The translations under genes were made by a program, and so were the position numbers. 64,000 nucleotides of DNA, from positions 62,001 to 126,000 of the forward strand of contig NZ_CABPSJ010000002.1 in assembly GCF_902459745.1 (NCBI RefSeq), read 5' to 3'. Below the pieces are notes generated by a model. That model saw only the letters and a program-made list of their open reading frames with translations, was not told the origin of the DNA and searched no databases. The stretch is from Pandoraea communis. GTDB lineage: Bacteria; Pseudomonadota; Gammaproteobacteria; Burkholderiales; Burkholderiaceae. Every line of letters begins with the position of its first letter. Positions within the stretch are counted from its first letter, which is position 1. Positions 33,194-43,942 of this stretch are shown here, one piece after another.

Positions 33194-33943
33194 ATGCCGT
33201 CATCCGATCCAGCGTCGATAGGACGCACCGCTTACGCAAGTTTCGCCGAACGCTACGCCGAGATTGCCGTCACCAAGCCGCACAACGCCCTGTACGAACG
33301 CCCCGCCACGCGCGCCCTGCTTGGCGACACCGCCGACCTGCAAGTCCTAGACGCCGGCTGCGGCCCCGGCATCAACAGCGCCTGGCTCGCCGGACAAGGG
33401 GCGACGGTGCACGGCATCGATGTCACCCCCGAAATGATCGTGCTGGCCCGCAAACGCTGCGAAGGGCTAGCTGCGAGGTTCGACGTGCAAGACCTCGGTG
33501 AAACCTTCGCGACACTGACCGACAATCGCTTCGACGCCATCGTCAGCGCCCTCGCGCTCGACTACGTTGAAGACCTTGGGCCGACATTTCTCGAATTCGC
33601 GCGGGTCGCCAAACCCGGCGCGACGCTGGTCTGGTCGATGGGGCATCCGATGCGCGACTGGATGGACGAGCGTACGCGGCGCAACAGCACCTACTTCGAG
33701 ACCACGCGTTTCGGCATGTACTGGAGCGGCTTCGGGGAGCCGAAGCCGTATGTGGAGTCCTACCGGCGCCCGCTGGCGGGCATTCTGAATGCCGCCGCCG
33801 AGGCAGGCTGGCAGATCGAACGCATGGTCGAACCGCTGCCGTTGCCGGAGATGAAGGCCGTCGACCGCCGGCTGTACGACGAATTGTCGCAAGCGCCTGC
33901 CTTCATGTGCGTGCGGGCACGCCTCGCCCCACCGGCACGCTGA
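33194..33943 (+). CDS. class I SAM-dependent methyltransferase
   Basis: A 249-residue methyltransferase with motif I VLDAGCGPGINSAWLAGQG and acidic motif II HGIDVTPEM, in the UbiE/small-molecule methyltransferase style. The start at 33194 has GGAG six bases upstream; the frame continues to 33059, but that part is not protein-like. It diverges from the YhiN-like gene across a gap of about 294 bases in which I see no other gene. Substrate unknown. Confidence 0.9.
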   Translation: MPSSDPASIGRTAYASFAERYAEIAVTKPHNALYERPATRALLGDTADLQVLDAGCGPGINSAWLAGQGATVHGIDVTPEMIVLARKRCEGLAARFDVQDLGETFATLTDNRFDAIVSALALDYVEDLGPTFLEFARVAKPGATLVWSMGHPMRDWMDERTRRNSTYFETTRFGMYWSGFGEPKPYVESYRRPLAGILNAAAEAGWQIERMVEPLPLPEMKAVDRRLYDELSQAPAFMCVRARLAPPAR

Positions 33944-33984
33944 AGCGGCCGGCCGATGCCCTCATCGACACGCTTATCGACGTG

Positions 33985-34176
33985 TCACGACTTCTCACGC
34001 TCGCCCCACGGAATCAGCATGGTAGCCGTGCATGTCGCACCGATCAGCACGGCTGCCACGCCGTAGCGGGAGACCTCCGGCAGGTTGAACAGCAGACCGT
34101 GGATCGTGGCGAAAATGCCTCCCAGCGTCACGAACGCGGCGATGGAGGCAATGAAGACGCGGATATCGGAGCACAT
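33985..34176 (-). CDS. small two-span membrane protein, copy 2 of tandem pair
   Basis: A 63-residue hydrophobic protein with two predicted membrane helices (about 6-27 and 38-55) and a charged C terminus. It shares the pattern R-V-(F/V)-IASIAAF-x-TL-x-G-x-FATIHGLL with the 69-residue protein at 34340-34549, so the two are tandem paralogues. GAGG lies 6 bases before the ATG. No known family is recognised. Confidence 0.7.
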   Translation of the reverse strand: MCSDIRVFIASIAAFVTLGGIFATIHGLLFNLPEVSRYGVAAVLIGATCTATMLIPWGEREKS

Positions 34177-34339
34177 ACGTCACCTCACAACGAGGTCACG
34201 CACGTTGCGAAGCGATTCAGGCAGGGAAATCGACGGGGCCGGCGGCTTTTCCAGCCGGGGCCGCGTGACTCTCGGGTGACTTCGGCGGCGTCCCTCAATT
34301 CTCAGTGTAGGACGCCGCACACCAAACGGTTGGCGCGAC

Positions 34340-34549
34340 TCAGGACTTTGACTTGGTCTCGCCCTCTTCGTCTCGCGGCCACGGCGTGAGCATCACGACG
34401 ATGAAGAGAATGCCAAACAGCACAGTAGCCACTCCCCAGTGCATGACGTAGGTCTTGTCATAAAGCAAGCCGTGGATGGTGGCAAACGCCCCGGCCAACG
34501 TCATGAAGGCCGCGATCGAGGCGATGACAACGCGAAATTCCGAGCCCAT
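34340..34549 (-). CDS. small two-span membrane protein, copy 1 of tandem pair
   Basis: A 69-residue protein with two predicted membrane helices and a Lys/Glu-rich tail (PRDEEGETKSKS). It is clearly homologous to the gene 163 bases downstream. A strong AAGGAG site precedes ATG 34549 by 4 bases, supporting expression. Function unknown. Confidence 0.72.
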   Translation of the reverse strand: MGSEFRVVIASIAAFMTLAGAFATIHGLLYDKTYVMHWGVATVLFGILFIVVMLTPWPRDEEGETKSKS

Positions 34550-34725
34550 GGCGACTCCTTCTAGTTTTCGGCAATGGTGCCGCTGTTGTGTAACTTCTTT
34601 TGCGGCAACGCTAGTCTACGCCGATCCCTACGGCTCGCCTATTGAGTCGTATGCCTAAACAGTCCGAAATTTGACGCCCATCAAGTCCAGCACGCGAAAG
34701 TATTACCCCGATGAGAATGAGCGGA

Positions 34726-35028
34726 CTAACGACGCGACGCCTGACGCCGGGTCTCCCGCACCCAGCGGAAGTGCCCGCTGCGCAGCAGGACGGGGCCCGC
34801 GAGCCCCATTGCCAGGTATTCACGCGTGAGCGCATGGATATGACTGCGCCCATGTTCGAAGGCGTGCAACAGATCGTCTGCGCGGGCAGAGTGGGCGCCG
34901 AAGTGATCCTCCAGCGCTTCAGCCGACACTGCGCAATCGAACGGCCGGCCATTGACGACAACCGCGAATTCGATCGTCAGATCTTCGTAGTTGAACACGG
35001 GACGGTGATCCGGAAACTCAATTTGCAT
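34726..35028 (-). CDS. DUF1488-type small protein
   Basis: A 100-residue soluble protein starting MQIEFPDHRPVFNYEDLTIE and containing FAVVVNGRPFDCAVSAEALE, resembling the DUF1488 family of unknown function. ATG 35028 is preferred to ATG 35100 because conservation begins there; the ribosome site is weak (GGGGGTG). It is a single gene flanked by non-coding DNA on both sides. Confidence 0.65.
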   Translation of the reverse strand: MQIEFPDHRPVFNYEDLTIEFAVVVNGRPFDCAVSAEALEDHFGAHSARADDLLHAFEHGRSHIHALTREYLAMGLAGPVLLRSGHFRWVRETRRQASRR

Positions 35029-35227
35029 GGCGACACCCCCGGGGTTACGAAAGGACGCGATCGACGTGTCGGCCGACACGTTCCATCCAGCATAGTGCAT
35101 CGCAGGACAATTCGTGAATCGCGTCGCTTATCGGTTCGTCATTCGCGATTGGCGAAGGTTCAGCATCGCAAACCATCAAATAAATTACATCAACAAAAAA
35201 TCGTAATTTACTGATTAAAAAAGAATA

Positions 35228-35797
35228 TTATCGGACATCACTTTTTCTTTCATTCAAAAACGTCACGAACCCGGCGACAAACGCGGCCAGTTGCTGGCGC
35301 ACGGCGTCGTCCTGAAGATTACCGTCGGTATCGATGGCCTTATTCGCGTGCGACACCATCAGACGGCCTTGCCACCAAGGGGTGGTCTGTAGCGTGCGCA
35401 GTACGGGCAACCAGGCGTTCTGACTGAGAATCGTGCCGAAACCACCGGGCGACGCGCCCATGATGGCGACCGGCTTATTCTGGAACACTCGCGCACTATC
35501 GGCAGGCGGCCGCGATAGCCAATCGAGCGCGTTCTTGAACACGCCGGGCATGCCGTTGTTGTACTCGGGCGTTGCCAGCAACAAACCATCCGCGTTTGCG
35601 ATGGCGTCTTTCAGGGCGGCGACCGCGTCCGGAATGCCCTCACTCGCTTCGACGTCGCCGTCGTAAAGCGGAATGCCATGCAATGTGCGCACGTCGAGCG
35701 TCACGCCTGCAGGCGCCACCGCCTTCGCTGCAACCAGCAATGCCGTGTTGTACGAGCCCTTGCGCAGGCTGCCGGACAAACCAATGATCGTCGTCAT
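35228..35797 (-). CDS. NADPH-dependent FMN reductase (chromate/quinone reductase-like)
   Basis: A 189-residue flavodoxin-fold reductase. The phosphate-binding loop GSLRKGSYN is near 8-16, PEYNNGMPGVFKNALDWLSR is the family signature, and MGASPGGFGT closes the FMN site. Members reduce FMN, quinones, azo dyes or chromate. It lies downstream of astB with a 78-base gap; no functional link with arginine catabolism is implied. Start ATG 35797. Confidence 0.9.
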   Translation of the reverse strand: MTTIIGLSGSLRKGSYNTALLVAAKAVAPAGVTLDVRTLHGIPLYDGDVEASEGIPDAVAALKDAIANADGLLLATPEYNNGMPGVFKNALDWLSRPPADSARVFQNKPVAIMGASPGGFGTILSQNAWLPVLRTLQTTPWWQGRLMVSHANKAIDTDGNLQDDAVRQQLAAFVAGFVTFLNERKSDVR

Positions 35798-35875
35798 CGA
35801 ATCGACTCCTTTCGTTACGGATAGAAAATGACCGCCACACAGCGCCGTTGCCCGGCGCCCGCTGGCGGGTTGCGC

Positions 35876-37237
35876 TCAAACGTCGCGCTGGAACGGGTAA
35901 AGGCTACCCAGGTCAAGTAACTGTGTGAGTTCGTCGAGGGCGGTACGGCATTCGTCGAGCAATGCCGGATCGGCCAGATCGCTCACCGACAGCCGGTCAC
36001 GATAATGGCGCGTCACCCAGCCGGTGAGCGCCGCATAACGCGCATCGTCGATCCACAGCCCGGCATGCGTGGCCTTGCGCTCCGCTTCGGTCAGCACCAC
36101 CCGCAGCCGCAGACACGCGGGGCCGCCGCCATTGCGCATGCTCTCGCGCAGATCGAACACCTGTAGCTCACAAATCGGTCCGCCGTCAGCCACCAGCGAT
36201 TCGAGGTAACGCCATACCGCAGGACGTTCGCGACACTCCTGCGGGACCACCAGACGCATGCCACCGCCCGACTCCGCGGTTCGGGCAAGCAACTGGCTAT
36301 TGAAAAGGTAGCTGCCGACGGTGTCCTCGATCGAGACGTCCGCAGCAGACACCTCGATCACCTCCAGTTGAGTGCCTCTGGCGGCCAGACGATCGCGCAG
36401 CGTTGCCAGCACGGCCGCCTGATCGACAAACGCCAGTGCGTGGCAAAACAGCACGTTGCCATTGCCCACGGCGATCACGTCGTTATGGAAAACGCCTGCA
36501 TCGATCGCGTCGGGATGCTGCTGGGCAAACACCACGTCATCGTCGGCCAGTCCGTGCAGACGGGCAATCGCCTGACTCGCCTGCAACGTCTGACGGGCAG
36601 GAAACCGGCGCGGCGCCACGCTGCTCGCAAGGTCGTCCCGTCCGTAGACGAAGAACTCGACGCCCCGCTCACCGTATGCGCCGCAAAACCGCGTGTGATT
36701 TGCCGCGCCCTCGTCCCCCAAGGACGGCCAGCCCGGCAACGCGTTGTGATGCGCGAACTGCGCCTCATCGGGGAATGCGGCACGCAGCACGCGCGACGTG
36801 GTGTCGTGCTCGATAGCGCGGTGCAACTTGCTGCACAGATTCGCTGCCGTGAAATGCACCCGGCCGTCAGCGGTATCTGCCGACGGGCTGACAGTGGCAG
36901 CGTTGGCCGTCCACATGCTCGCCGCCGAACAGGCCGCACCGAGCACTGCCGGCGCGGTGCGGGCCGCCTCGCGGATGACCGCGTGGTCGTTGCCGGAAAA
37001 CCCAAGCGTGCGCAGCAACGCGACCGACGGACGCTCTTGCGGGGGCAAAACGCCCTGTGCGTAGCCGAGATCGGCCAGCGCCTTCATCTTCGCAAGGCCC
37101 TGGAGCGCAGCCTCGCGAGGGTTTGATACGCGATTGGCGTTGTTCGCCGAGGCAACGTTGCCGAACGACAAACCCGCATAGTTGTGAGTGGGGCCGACCA
37201 ATCCGTCAAAGTTGGCTTCCAAGGCAAAACGCGTCAT
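35876..37237 (-). CDS. astB: N-succinylarginine dihydrolase AstB
   Basis: A 453-residue enzyme of the arginine succinyltransferase (AST) pathway. It converts N2-succinylarginine to N2-succinylornithine, CO2 and ammonia. The N terminus [20 protein letters not shown] is highly characteristic, as is [18 protein letters not shown] near the C terminus. ATG 37237, with AGGA 6 bases upstream, is preferred over 37264. It follows astD by 45 bases on the same strand. Confidence 0.96.
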   Translation of the reverse strand: MTRFALEANFDGLVGPTHNYAGLSFGNVASANNANRVSNPREAALQGLAKMKALADLGYAQGVLPPQERPSVALLRTLGFSGNDHAVIREAARTAPAVLGAACSAASMWTANAATVSPSADTADGRVHFTAANLCSKLHRAIEHDTTSRVLRAAFPDEAQFAHHNALPGWPSLGDEGAANHTRFCGAYGERGVEFFVYGRDDLASSVAPRRFPARQTLQASQAIARLHGLADDDVVFAQQHPDAIDAGVFHNDVIAVGNGNVLFCHALAFVDQAAVLATLRDRLAARGTQLEVIEVSAADVSIEDTVGSYLFNSQLLARTAESGGGMRLVVPQECRERPAVWRYLESLVADGGPICELQVFDLRESMRNGGGPACLRLRVVLTEAERKATHAGLWIDDARYAALTGWVTRHYRDRLSVSDLADPALLDECRTALDELTQLLDLGSLYPFQRDV

Positions 37238-37282
37238 GTCAGTTCCTGAGAAAGCAGAATACAAATCCGGTCGATACCACCG

Positions 37283-38968
<1,686 letters not shown>

Positions 38969-38973
38969 TCATC

Positions 38974-40026
38974 ATGACCGACGCCAATCGTTCGGCCCTG
39001 CGCCACTGGCTAAGCGATGTGCGCGAATCGCGCGACACTCACCACGACGAAGGCATCGATCCGTGCGGTGTCCGCTGGCAACGGCACGCTGAAGGCGTGC
39101 TCGAACTCACGCCGGCCGACGCGAACGACACCACCGACAAGGCTGGGACGTCACAAGGCGGCCGCTTCGACGCCGTCCTGTCCTGTGGCATTCACGGCGA
39201 CGAAACCGCCCCCATCGAAATCGTCGACGGCATTCTGCGTGACATCGCCGACGCTCGCCTGACGTTGCGCGAGCGGGTGCTCGTGATTCTCGGCAACCCG
39301 GACGCCGTGCGTGCCGGCAAGCGATACCTCGAATACGACCTGAATCGTCTGTTCCAGGGCGCCCACGCGAAACGTGCCGAGTCCCCCGCAGTGCAGCGCG
39401 CCCGCGAACTCGAAGTGATCGTGGCGCAGTTCTTCGCGGGGGTGGACGGCGTGCGCCGCAAGCGCCGGCATGTCGATATGCACACCGCGATTCGCGCATC
39501 GCTCTTTTCGCGCTTTGCGGTCGTACCCGGCACCCCGCAGCACCCACCGAGCGACGACTGGATCGATACGCTCGCCGCCGCCGACATCGAGGCAGTGATG
39601 CGCACCGAACAGCCGTCCGTCACGTTTTCGTATTACACATGTGCACGATTTGGCGCCGAGAGCTGCACGCTCGAACTCGGCAAGGTGGCGCCGTTCGGGC
39701 AGAACCGTCTGGCGGACTTCGCGGGCATCGACGCCGCGCTGCGACGCTGGCTCTGCGGCGGCGAGATGGGGCTGCGCGAGGATGGCAAGGTCCTGCATGC
39801 GCAACGCTTTCGCGTGGCTGCCGAAATCGTGCGCCGCACGGACGCTTTCGTTCTCGACGTTCCTGCCGATACGCCAAATTTCACACCCTACGCCGCAGGC
39901 ACCGTGTTGGCACGTGACGGTGAGAACACTTACACGGTGTCGCACCCCGAAGAGCGCATTGTGTTTCCCAACCCCAACGTCGAGAACGGCTTGCGTGCCG
40001 GGGTGATGGTGGTGCCCGACGCCTGA
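38974..40026 (+). CDS. astE: succinylglutamate desuccinylase AstE
   Basis: A 350-residue zinc hydrolase of the M14/AstE-AspA family. It releases glutamate and succinate in the last AST step. Zinc ligands H74 and E77 lie in GIHGDE and H170 in VDMHTA; CTLELGKVAPFG contains the catalytic glutamate. The gene is divergent from astDB across 209 bases; in most genomes astE is last in one ast operon. GGAG lies 10 bases before the ATG. Confidence 0.95.
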   Translation: MTDANRSALRHWLSDVRESRDTHHDEGIDPCGVRWQRHAEGVLELTPADANDTTDKAGTSQGGRFDAVLSCGIHGDETAPIEIVDGILRDIADARLTLRERVLVILGNPDAVRAGKRYLEYDLNRLFQGAHAKRAESPAVQRARELEVIVAQFFAGVDGVRRKRRHVDMHTAIRASLFSRFAVVPGTPQHPPSDDWIDTLAAADIEAVMRTEQPSVTFSYYTCARFGAESCTLELGKVAPFGQNRLADFAGIDAALRRWLCGGEMGLREDGKVLHAQRFRVAAEIVRRTDAFVLDVPADTPNFTPYAAGTVLARDGENTYTVSHPEERIVFPNPNVENGLRAGVMVVPDA

Positions 40027-40339
40027 TCGGTGACACACGATGCGCAATGCCCAACGTGCAGGACGTTGGGTATCCGCTGAATCGGTGGCGGCAGGCGCGG
40101 CGCCACTACGCAGCATCGCGAATTAACGACTTCAAACGGCTGTCCAAGCGTGGTCGCAGCGAACGGATGCGCGTAGCATCGCCCGCTTCATTTCGCCTTT
40201 TCACGACCGCGGCCCGGCACCTCGCTGTCGGCCGAGTCCCGCTATCGACGCCATGCCCTACGGATGCTTCCCTTGCTTGCCCTCCCGTAACCCCACCAGC
40301 GTTACCCCTTCAGCACACGAATCGGAGCGACATGAACCC
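40027..40339. other. intergenic region after astE
   Basis: About 313 bases without a supported gene. It contains the CCCAACGT/ACGTTGGG hairpin at 40050-40070 and, near its end, a minimal ORF ATG AAC CCG TGA at 40332-40343 with GGAG just upstream. Nothing else is recognised. Confidence 0.5.
40050..40070 (+). terminator. hairpin downstream of astE
   Basis: CCCAACGT-GCAGG-ACGTTGGG is a perfect 8-bp stem with a 5-base loop, 24 bases after the astE stop. It is not followed by a T-run, so it is a probable but atypical terminator. Confidence 0.5.
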
Positions 40340-42166
40340 GTGACGCCACTTGCCGAGGACTTCGCCCGCGCTCAGCAAGCGGCGGCTCAGGCCAGTGTGA
40401 CGGCTAACGCGTTGCCATGGCTATCGGCACAGGCGCAGGCTCGCGGCGGCGGTGCGCTCCGGGAGCCAGCGGCACTTGCGCCGGTATTCGCCGGTCGCCG
40501 ATCATCCGCCCCCGCCGCTCCGTCTTCGCGGACCTCGACGGTCGAACCCCCTGTCTTCGCCATCGATATGTTCACGGGCTACGGCGCCGATCGCGCGCGG
40601 CGCATTTTCGATGCGCTTTGGCAGGACGTCGCCGTACCGGCGCTGCGTGCCATGGGAACGGCACCCGCATCGGACCGATGGCAAGACGCCCTTGAACAGC
40701 TCAGACAGGGATGGACTGACGACACCCTGCAAGCCCCCGTCAATTCAGCGGCGCACTCGTGGCATGACACATTGCACACACACCTGCACAGACATGCCCG
40801 GATGCTGGCGCATCACGGATTCGACGTGGCGGACGTGACCGATCGCCTCGAGGCGCTGTTGCGCGAACAACGGCCCGGCTTCTCGTGGCGCTCGTTCCAT
40901 ATCGGCACGCTGCGCGATGCCATGCCCTTCGCCGTCGGCTCCACCCTCGTCTCGCTTCTCGCGGAATCGACGGACCCCACCCGCTCGCAGGCGTGGCTAT
41001 GGCCGCCATTGGCCGCGCTGGGCGTCGTTCTGATCAACTTGCTGGGCATGGCCGGCTTCAACGCCACTCAAGTGCGGCACCAGAACCAGATCGTACGCAC
41101 GACGCCGGCGCCGGGACTGGAAGGCTTGAGCGCGATCCTCGCCACGCCCTACCGCGCGGCTTTTGCGCAGGTGCTCGGTTTTGTCTTGTGCTACGGGGTT
41201 CTGCGCAATGGGGCCCGCTACGGCATCGAACGTGTCGTGTCCCGCTTCGCACCGGGCATTTTCACGCGGCGCTTCGGCGACACGCTGCACGCGGCCCTTG
41301 AGGTTCCGCTGGCACCGATTCCGGGCCTCCTGCTGCTCCCCGTCATCCATCAGTTGGGGATGACGCGGCACAGTGCGGGCCTGCAAGTCCTCACGCAAAA
41401 CAACTTCGCGGAACTGATCGAAGCCGTGGGACGCGAGCCTGCTCCCGTCGGTCGGCGAACGAGCGTCAGCGCGTTCTTTTGCGATTTCTCCGCCATGCTT
41501 CAATCCACCCCGCCCAGACTCATCTGGTTTGCGCTGACGCTTACGTTCTACTATCTCGCGTGGATGGGCGATTATGCGGCTCACGCCCACGGCAACGCCG
41601 ACGACGCGCCGTTTGCCGACGACTACGACGCTCGCAATGTGACGCTACCCACATCCGCCCCTCACTCCCCGACGGCGGCAGAGGAAGCCCATGTTTTCGC
41701 GGTCCTTGACGTCCTGTACGGTGTCATCGGCCTCATATTCTCGATAAGCCAGACTGCCGCACAACGCGAAGACATTCGCACTGCGCACGAACGGCGCGCA
41801 CCGCAACAGAAGATCAGTACCAGCACGGTCATCACCGTTGCCGACTCGGGCGTATCGTCGGGAAATTCGTCCCCATCGCACCTCGACAGTCCAGGCAGCC
41901 CGGGCACTGACGAGGTGAACAACAACACGACGATGGGAACGTCGTTCACCTTTCCCGAAACGCGTTCGGCAGGCGCCGCCGCGCTGGCGGCCTCCGGTCG
42001 CCGTGCCGACGATGCGCCGCGCTCCCCCTCCCGGCCGACCGGTGCCCGGCGGCACGGCACGACGACGGTACCCGATGCGCTTTGCCGGCCGAGGGACCTC
42101 CCATGGTGGCGTAGCCTCCCGCCGGATCGGGCCGACGACGACACAGAGCAATCGACGCCGCTGTAA
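40340..42166 (+). CDS. unknown multi-span membrane protein with disordered tail
   Basis: About 608 residues from GTG 40340; ATG 40253 would give 637 but adds a stretch that looks non-coding. The N-terminal roughly 160 residues are soluble and Ala/Arg-rich. Five or six hydrophobic segments follow, for example AWLWPPLAALGVVLINLLGM, PGLLLLPVIHQLG and LIWFALTLTFYYLAWMGDYA. The last 120 residues are Ser/Thr/Pro-rich, disordered and end in acidic residues. I recognise no family. The layout would fit a secreted effector or a lineage-specific membrane protein, but there is no direct evidence for either. Confidence 0.6.
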   Translation: MTPLAEDFARAQQAAAQASVTANALPWLSAQAQARGGGALREPAALAPVFAGRRSSAPAAPSSRTSTVEPPVFAIDMFTGYGADRARRIFDALWQDVAVPALRAMGTAPASDRWQDALEQLRQGWTDDTLQAPVNSAAHSWHDTLHTHLHRHARMLAHHGFDVADVTDRLEALLREQRPGFSWRSFHIGTLRDAMPFAVGSTLVSLLAESTDPTRSQAWLWPPLAALGVVLINLLGMAGFNATQVRHQNQIVRTTPAPGLEGLSAILATPYRAAFAQVLGFVLCYGVLRNGARYGIERVVSRFAPGIFTRRFGDTLHAALEVPLAPIPGLLLLPVIHQLGMTRHSAGLQVLTQNNFAELIEAVGREPAPVGRRTSVSAFFCDFSAMLQSTPPRLIWFALTLTFYYLAWMGDYAAHAHGNADDAPFADDYDARNVTLPTSAPHSPTAAEEAHVFAVLDVLYGVIGLIFSISQTAAQREDIRTAHERRAPQQKISTSTVITVADSGVSSGNSSPSHLDSPGSPGTDEVNNNTTMGTSFTFPETRSAGAAALAASGRRADDAPRSPSRPTGARRHGTTTVPDALCRPRDLPWWRSLPPDRADDDTEQSTPL

Positions 42167-42303
42167 GGTACCGGCGGCGCGACGCACTTGCCGTGCCCGC
42201 CACGGCATGGCATCGTGTTTCCCTCGCACACCCACCGTGTGCGGACATGTACTGCCGGACGCGTGGCGACACGCGTCTGCCCCCTCTGTCTGCCGGAGCA
42301 CCC

Positions 42304-43473
42304 ATGCTTTCCACGACCCCGAGCGAACTCGCCCGTAACCTGCTGATCATCCTCGTCCTCAGTGCGCTGATGATCGGTACGCTATGGGTGCTGCTCCCCT
42401 TTCTGCCGGCATTTATCTGGGCAGTCACGATCGTCGCCTCCACCTGGCCATTGCTTGTCGGCCTGCAACGGCGTCTGTGGGGCAAACGATGGCTTGCCAC
42501 CACGGTCATGATCCTCGGCATGCTGGTGATCGTTGTCGCCCCGTTGTCTGCCGCCATCGGCACGCTGATCGGACACGCATCCGACATTAGCAATCAGGTG
42601 CATTCGTTCGGGCAACGCGGCCTGCCGATGCCGCCCGACTGGCTCTCCCGCATCCCGGTGATCGGTCAACGCGCCAGCGACGAGTGGCAGGCACTGGCGG
42701 CCGCCGGTCCCGGCGGTCTCGTCGCCAAGATTCAGCCCTATGCCGTCAAGGCCGCTTCCTGGGGATTCTCGAAGCTGGGCTCCGTCGGTCTGCTCGTGGT
42801 TCACCTCGCGCTCACGCTGATCATCTCCGGCATTCTCTTCATGCAAGGCGAGCGCGCGGCGCGGGCGCTGATTCGCATAGCAAGACGCCTCGGCGGCGAT
42901 CGCGGAGAGGAATCGGTACGGCTTGCGGGCATGTCGATTCGTGCGGTGGCGCTCGGCATTGTGGTCACGGCGGTGACGCAGTCGCTGCTCGGCGGCCTGG
43001 GACTCTGGCTGACGGGCGTGCCGTTATCGGGCTTCCTGACGGCCCTGATGCTGGTGCTGTGTATTGCGCAGATTGGCCCGTTCCCCGTGCTGCTCTCGAG
43101 CGTTGCATGGCTTTACTGGCAGGACAGCCCGACACTCGCCACGCTGCTGCTGGTGCTGTCGGTATTCATTGGCATGCTGGATAACGTGATGCGTCCGATA
43201 CTCATCCGCCGTGGCGCTGATTTGCCGATGACGTTGATTCTCGCGGGTGTGCTCGGCGGGATGCTGACGTTCGGCATCGTCGGCCTGTTTGTCGGCCCTG
43301 TGATTCTTGCAGTGACCTACACGTTGCTGAGCGCATGGATCAATGAAGGGCTGAGTCGTCCCCCGATGGCACCCAACGGGGCCCCATCGGCAGCGCCCGC
43401 CGCGCCGGATGCGCCACCGCCCGTCGATTCCCCGGTGAAGGTATCGGCAACGCCTGAGGACAAACGGGCTTGA
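42304..43473 (+). CDS. AI-2E family transporter (PerM/YdiK-like)
   Basis: A 389-residue membrane protein of the AI-2 exporter/PerM family with about eight spans. The conserved late region runs AQIGPFPVLLSSVAWLYWQD, DNVMRPILIRRGADLPM and FVGPVILAVTYTLLSAWINE. The last 35 residues are Pro/Ala-rich. Some members export autoinducer-2, others are Na+/H+ antiporters or have unknown cargo. GGAG lies 5 bases before ATG 42304. An intrinsic terminator follows at once. Confidence 0.9.
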   Translation: MLSTTPSELARNLLIILVLSALMIGTLWVLLPFLPAFIWAVTIVASTWPLLVGLQRRLWGKRWLATTVMILGMLVIVVAPLSAAIGTLIGHASDISNQVHSFGQRGLPMPPDWLSRIPVIGQRASDEWQALAAAGPGGLVAKIQPYAVKAASWGFSKLGSVGLLVVHLALTLIISGILFMQGERAARALIRIARRLGGDRGEESVRLAGMSIRAVALGIVVTAVTQSLLGGLGLWLTGVPLSGFLTALMLVLCIAQIGPFPVLLSSVAWLYWQDSPTLATLLLVLSVFIGMLDNVMRPILIRRGADLPMTLILAGVLGGMLTFGIVGLFVGPVILAVTYTLLSAWINEGLSRPPMAPNGAPSAAPAAPDAPPPVDSPVKVSATPEDKRA

Positions 43474-43481
43474 TCCCCGCG

Positions 43482-43507
43482 TTGCGTGACACGGCGCTGT
43501 CACGCAA
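43482..43507 (+). terminator. intrinsic terminator after the AI-2E transporter gene
   Basis: TTGCGTGACA-CGGCGC-TGTCACGCAA is a perfect 10-bp stem with a 6-base loop, 8 bases after the stop. A T5 run lies about ten bases further (43518-43522). Confidence 0.7.
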
Positions 43508-43600
43508 ACCGGACACATTTTTCGGACGGCTTCACCTGTCGCTCGCCGCCGCCGCATGGCTAAATATCTCCCGTAACCACGCGATTCCGGGAGATATCAA

Positions 43601-43897
43601 ATGCCACACGCCGCATCCGCCCATCCGCCCCTGGCCCCCGCACGGCGCTCGCTGCGCGTGCCGCGCCGCGCCCGTCTTGGCGATCCGCCCCTGTTACGCC
43701 GGGTCGGCAATGAACTCGCCTACACCCCCACGCGCTGCCGCGTTACCGCCAGCCTGATGGTCCGCCGCACCGATCCCTGGTGGCAGCGCTTTCCGTCATC
43801 GTGCCCGAGCGACCATGGCAAGCACGAGACAATGCCGGACCCGCAAATGACAAACGCGCCGGCCGGGGAACCGGCGCGACGCGTTGTGCGCGCTTGA
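43601..43897 (+). CDS. doubtful 98-residue ORF
   Basis: A Pro/Arg-rich reading frame with a good GGGAG site 7 bases before its ATG. However, its 3' part contains the likely fahA terminator hairpin (43855-43878), its composition is low in hydrophobic residues, and no family is recognised. It may be a small lineage-specific protein or non-coding. Confidence 0.25.
   Translation: MPHAASAHPPLAPARRSLRVPRRARLGDPPLLRRVGNELAYTPTRCRVTASLMVRRTDPWWQRFPSSCPSDHGKHETMPDPQMTNAPAGEPARRVVRA
43855..43878 (-). terminator. hairpin terminator of the hmgA-fahA transcript
   Basis: CGCGCCGG and CCGGCGCG form a perfect 8-bp stem with an 8-base loop, 64 bases beyond the fahA stop. On the fahA strand it is followed by TTTGTCATTTG. 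Confidence 0.5.
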
Positions 43898-43942
43898 GTC
43901 GGTGCTTCCCAGCGTAAGCCGGGACACCGCGCCGACCGGCGC

